Origin: Microglena sp. YARC
Lineage: Eukaryota > Chlorophyta > Chlorophyceae > Chlamydomonadales > Chlamydomonadaceae
Reading direction: 5' to 3'
NCBI GenBank assembly: GCA_022414725.1
Contig: JAJSRW010001311.1
Location: 1 to 64,000 of the forward strand
DNA: 64,000 nt
Shown here: positions 61,872 to 64,000 of the stretch, one piece after another
Layout of the letters: each line of letters opens with the position of its first letter
How positions within the stretch are numbered: position 1 is the stretch's first letter
Made by a program: the position numbers and the translations under genes
Notes under the pieces: generated by a model
Seen by the model: the letters and a program-made list of their open reading frames with translations, nothing else
Database searches by the model: none
Told to the model about the DNA's origin: nothing

Positions 61872-62200
61872 CTGGACAAACATAGGATTGTCATATGTTA
61901 ATTGTTTTGTTATCCTTTACGGGATGTTGGTCTAGTTCACACCGAAAGAGATGCAGAGGGGGCGTGGGAGGAACATCTGTGGACATACTTGGAATGCATA
62001 GGCTTAATACTGTGAAAGGTTCTGTTTTATTCCCGGGTGTTGGTTGAGTTCACACCGAAATAGACGCTGGGGTGTGAGGGGACCTGAACAAATGTAGTGA
62101 TGATATATGTTATTTGTATATTTTCTTTTACGGGACGCTTGGTCGAGTTCACGCCGAAGATAGATGCAGAGGGCATGGAGGACATTGTAATAAGTGGGAC
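61872..62200 (-). repeat. Three copies of acceptor plus exon-A 5' edge
   Basis: Near 61945, 62080 and 62165 the minus strand repeats CC(T/A)C(A/T)...GC(A/G)TCTATTTCGG, the start of exon A, followed by TGTGAACTC(A)AC. The copy at 62080 keeps the TTTGTTCAG|GTCCCC acceptor. Confidence 0.82.
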
Positions 62201-62317
62201 GGCATATGTCAATTGTTCTATTTCGTTCCGGAAAGCAATATTGTTATATACATACAGATACATATATATAAACATGTTAATGTTTGTATAATCGTGTAGA
62301 AGTGAACATATAGAAAA

Positions 62318-62502
62318 CAGGGATATCTGGTCAACTTGTCCAAATTGGCCAGCGCTTTAGCGCACTTGAAAAAACAAATGCGCTTTGTAGTGCAAAATGC
62401 GCAAACAGTGCTTGCTGCGCCCACAGAGGGTTGCAAAAAACTGCCCGGAAAGCGCAGTGGGGTTCAAAAAGGCAGCGCGCCAGCGCGCTTGGAAGTACCC
62501 TG
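62318..62502. mobile_element. MITE family 2, copy 4
   Basis: About 185 bp with the family core (GCGCTTTGTAGTGCAAAA, GGGTTGCAAAAAACTG, AAAAAGGCAGCGCGCCAGCG) and right end GGAAGTACCCTG. The left end is degenerate (CAGGGATATCTGG). Flanks TATAGAA occur on both sides with a small offset. Confidence 0.8.
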
Positions 62503-62599
62503 CTATAGAATACAAGATATTTATATAAATGCAAGATCTATACAGAATACCAGACTATACAAAATATAATAATAAACCATAGATGTTTATATATGGTGC

Positions 62600-63180
62600 A
62601 TACCTGGCTGCCATTCTCCTGTTTTGCGAAACTAGCTTGGGAGCATACATAGACCAGTATTATGTTATGTTTTCATAACCAAAATAAATTCCTGCCCAGA
62701 ACATCACATAACACATTTGTATTACCACTAAACATTTGATTCATAGCTAGGTTGCCATTCTCCTGTATGTGTACAGCTGGCATACTACACTCAGTTTTGA
62801 TATTCATCATAACCAAATAACTTTCCGCCCAGACCATGCCAATCCAACACAAACACAAATATGTGTCAACATATTATTCACATATGTTAAACATATCTGT
62901 TATCACATAACCACACCTGTTGCCCGTCTCTCCAGTGTATCCTAACAGGCTTGGGATGCATGGACATTTGAATGATCCCCAGTCGTTGTCAACTGGCCTT
63001 CATTCATCTTCTGGCCAAGTAGGAGAGCAGTGGACACCGCCATGCGCATCGTATCTCCTGACTGCAGTTGGAGTGTGTATTAGTGTTGGAGGTGATCTGT
63101 GTATTGGGAGGATGTGTGTAATTTGAGGGGGGGGAGAGGAGGGGGCGACCCTGCCATCACTATCATTACTCCTGGACCTG
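62600..63180 (-). other. Possible upstream exon edges of gene 2 (unresolved)
   Basis: Two kinds of small repeated splice-like motifs occur. CAGGAGA(A/C)(T/G)GGCA(A/G)C followed by CAG|GT(A/G)TG lies near 62625, 62755 and 62930. CAG|(G)TC(C)AGGAG...ATGGC(G/A)(G)TC(GCC) lies near 63060, 63160 and again at about 63900. They resemble the exon-edge arrays elsewhere, so one or two 5' exons probably lie here, but no frame stays open across 62925-63070. Confidence 0.3.
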
Positions 63181-64000
63181 CAATCGGCAAGTATGTGAGG
63201 TCTCGTGAGTGTTTCCACATCGACAGTGTTTTCAGCCACCATTACAAGGCTTGGCCAGAAGGGGAGGGGGGGGAGGACGGTAAGGTGGATTGAGAGTTGG
63301 GAGTATGTGGGTAGTCCGGTGTGGTTTGCTGTGTTGGGAGGTGTAGTGGCGTGCGTGTGAGATTTGGAGGGTTGTGGTGCGGGTGGTGTTGGTATTTGGG
63401 AGGTGTGTTGGCCTGTGCGTGGGGTATGCTTGGGAGGATGGGTGAGGTCCGTGCGTGTGTGTGTGTTGGGAGGGTGTGTGGCTGTTGCGTGTGGTGTGTT
63501 GGTGTGTTCGGGGTGTTTGGTGTGGTGGTGTCTGTTTGTGTGTTTGGGATGTGTGTGGTGTAGCTGAGGGTATGTTGGGAGGGTGTGGGGTACGGTTGTG
63601 TTGTTGGTGTTGGAGAGGGTGTGTGTGTGTGGATCTACCAAAGCGCTCCCTGTGGGTGTTGTGTGTTTGGGAGGTGTGTGTGTGTGTGTGTGTATGTTGT
63701 GTGTGTTGGGGGTTATGGGTGTGCACTGTGTGTGTGTTGTGTGTGTGGAGGGTGTGCTGGGTGATGGTGTGTGTGTTTGTGTGTGTTGGAGTGCTGTGGG
63801 TGTGCGTGGGTATTTGTTGTGTTGGAGGGTGTGGGTGTGTGTGTGGTATGTTTGGGAGGGTGTGTCGGCGTGTGGATGAGCGGGGGCGACTGCCATCGTT
63901 GTTAGCTCCTGACCTCGCAGCGGTGTGGTAGAATGAGTGTGTTAATACACGATATGGCTGTCAGCCAGCAACAACAAACGCCATAGCATAGCCAGGGCAA
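63181..64000. repeat. GTGTGTTGGGAGG repeats to the window edge, no gene
   Basis: 63290-63880 is GT-rich with repeated TTGGGAGG(G)TGTG words; the long Pro/Thr/His and Cys/Val frames are artefacts of it. 63880-64000 is non-repetitive but shows nothing recognisable apart from the motif near 63900. Confidence 0.7.

Noticed and set aside
63000..63896. 298-aa Pro/Thr/His minus-strand frame
   Set aside because: GT-rich repeat on the plus strand; the frame crosses probable splice-like motifs and shows no domain.

Overview
The window looks like nuclear DNA of a eukaryote. It has two multi-exon genes with GT-AG introns, both read on the minus strand, a tRNA-derived SINE, two families of hAT-like MITEs with 8-bp target duplications, a long foldback element, and very large amounts of tandem and simple repeat. 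There are no bacterial-style operons, rRNA genes or CRISPR arrays. The species cannot be fixed from sequence alone. A repeat-rich alga or other protist is my best guess, held loosely.

Layout from left to right. 1-16306 is a 98-bp satellite of about 165 copies. 16307-17182 is a near-perfect 876-bp inverted-repeat (foldback) element. 17183-20400 holds repeats, a CCCCAA tract and dispersed elements but no gene I can support. 21228-37247 (minus) is a complete five-exon gene for a secreted GH18 chitinase-like protein of 343 aa; all four introns are phase 0. 37248-41309 is intergenic, with simple repeats, MITEs and SINE-body copies. 41310 to at least 61871 (minus) is a second gene with ten exons whose phases all agree. 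It encodes a hydrophilic, low-complexity protein of at least 704 aa that I do not recognise. Its 5' end is not resolved and probably lies in 62600-64000 or beyond the window.

The most striking property is in the introns. Most intron sequence is built from tandem arrays whose units contain a copy of the adjacent exon edge plus its splice site: exon 3' end with donor, or acceptor with exon 5' start. This is clear for all four introns of the GH18 gene and for at least eight of the nine introns of the second gene, with one to about twenty copies per edge. The 3' end of the GH18 gene is also tandemly copied past its stop. The 98-bp satellite may be the same thing on a larger scale, because each unit carries on the minus strand a 36-nt exon-like segment between an AG acceptor and an AAG|GTAAGA donor.

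The GH18 gene has a signal peptide, the usual GH18 strand motifs, an altered catalytic motif (DGVDYNWE, with N in place of the third Asp) and a C-terminal KEEL. The second gene is tandem to it in the same orientation, with no evident functional link. Parts of the window may contain long-read assembly noise: the satellite is much more indel-ridden in the first 4.4 kb, and a 1.4-kb duplication differs mostly by single-base indels.
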